From positions 1 to 50,687 of the forward strand of contig SUWI01000010.1 in assembly GCA_015061565.1 (NCBI GenBank): a DNA stretch of 50,687 nt, given 5' to 3'. Position 1 is the stretch's first letter. Every line of letters starts with the position of its first letter. Source of the stretch: Lentisphaerota bacterium (GTDB lineage: Bacteria; Verrucomicrobiota; Lentisphaeria; Victivallales; UBA1829). Shown here one piece after another: positions 50,677 to 50,687 of the stretch. Made by a program: the position numbers and the translations under genes. The notes under the pieces were generated by a model. The model worked only from the letters and a program-made list of their open reading frames with translations. It had not been told where the DNA came from and ran no database searches.

Positions 50677-50687
50677 AAATTGACCAT

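Larger units (their letters stand above)
50473..50687. other. right-edge intergenic region
   Basis: Contains the cstA promoter and leader and, at 50595-50676, a cluster of three 17-bp motifs in mixed orientation resembling IS-end repeats. No gene seen. Confidence 0.5.

Overview
This 50.7 kb window looks like chromosomal DNA of a Lentisphaerae (Victivallis-like, PVC superphylum) bacterium. That is an inference from three things: a pseudopilin with the [18 protein letters not shown] signature sitting inside a glycosidase locus, DUF4838-type glycosidase-like proteins, and a GntR-headed regulator with a LacI-type sensor. LpxB shows a Gram-negative outer membrane; MurJ, a MurC-type ligase and an FtsW-type protein show peptidoglycan synthesis. 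The sequence is GC-rich with AT-rich intergenic promoters of the TTGnnn/TATAAT type. I see no tRNA, rRNA or CRISPR array.

Layout. 0.3-3.9 kb (-): YihY-type membrane protein, an RNB ribonuclease and a small pseudopilin-like protein. 4.1-5.2 kb (+): BNR/sialidase-like protein. 5.2-9.1 kb (-): a coupled set of a 47-aa membrane peptide absent from the ORF track, a kinase-like/methyltransferase fusion and a membrane alkaline-phosphatase-superfamily protein. 9.4-11.3 kb (-): DUF4838 protein. 11.5-18.4 kb (-): ffh, lpxB, an AlgX/AlgJ-like lipoprotein and a MurC-IspD fusion. 18.5-21.2 kb (+): ilvD and a Dus-family enzyme. 21.1-28.0 kb (-): argH, secreted protein, dCMP deaminase, ychF, murJ, nitroreductase, unknown. 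28.2-29.5 kb (+): TRL-like lipoprotein with its own promoter and terminator, then prmC. 29.4-32.0 kb (-): a reduced division (dcw-like) cluster. 32.2-38.7 kb (+): GntR/LacI regulator, glycosidase-like protein, pseudopilin, DUF4838 protein. 38.7-39.1 kb: palindromic ACGGAG repeat element. 39.2-40.3 kb (+): metallophosphoesterase lipoprotein. 40.4-41.7 kb (-): proA. 41.8-42.6 kb (+): glycerophosphodiesterase. 42.7-49.0 kb (+): epimerase, Fe-ADH, glycerate kinase, gmk, coaC, solute-binding lipoprotein. 49.0-50.5 kb (-): cstA, then a short cluster of terminal-repeat-like motifs at the right edge.

Most interesting: (i) the division cluster holds mraZ, a small FtsL-position protein, an FtsI-like protein that stops where the transpeptidase domain should begin, and an FtsW-like protein, all behind an array of six roughly 10-bp-phased MraZ-type boxes; (ii) a single 641-aa reading frame joins a MurC-type ligase to IspD, with the Mur part apparently shortened; (iii) the micropeptide/kinase-methyltransferase/phosphatase operon looks like an uncharacterised envelope-modification system; (iv) a pseudopilin is embedded in a regulated glycan-degradation operon. 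Everything was read by eye from translation and motifs; no database search was run.
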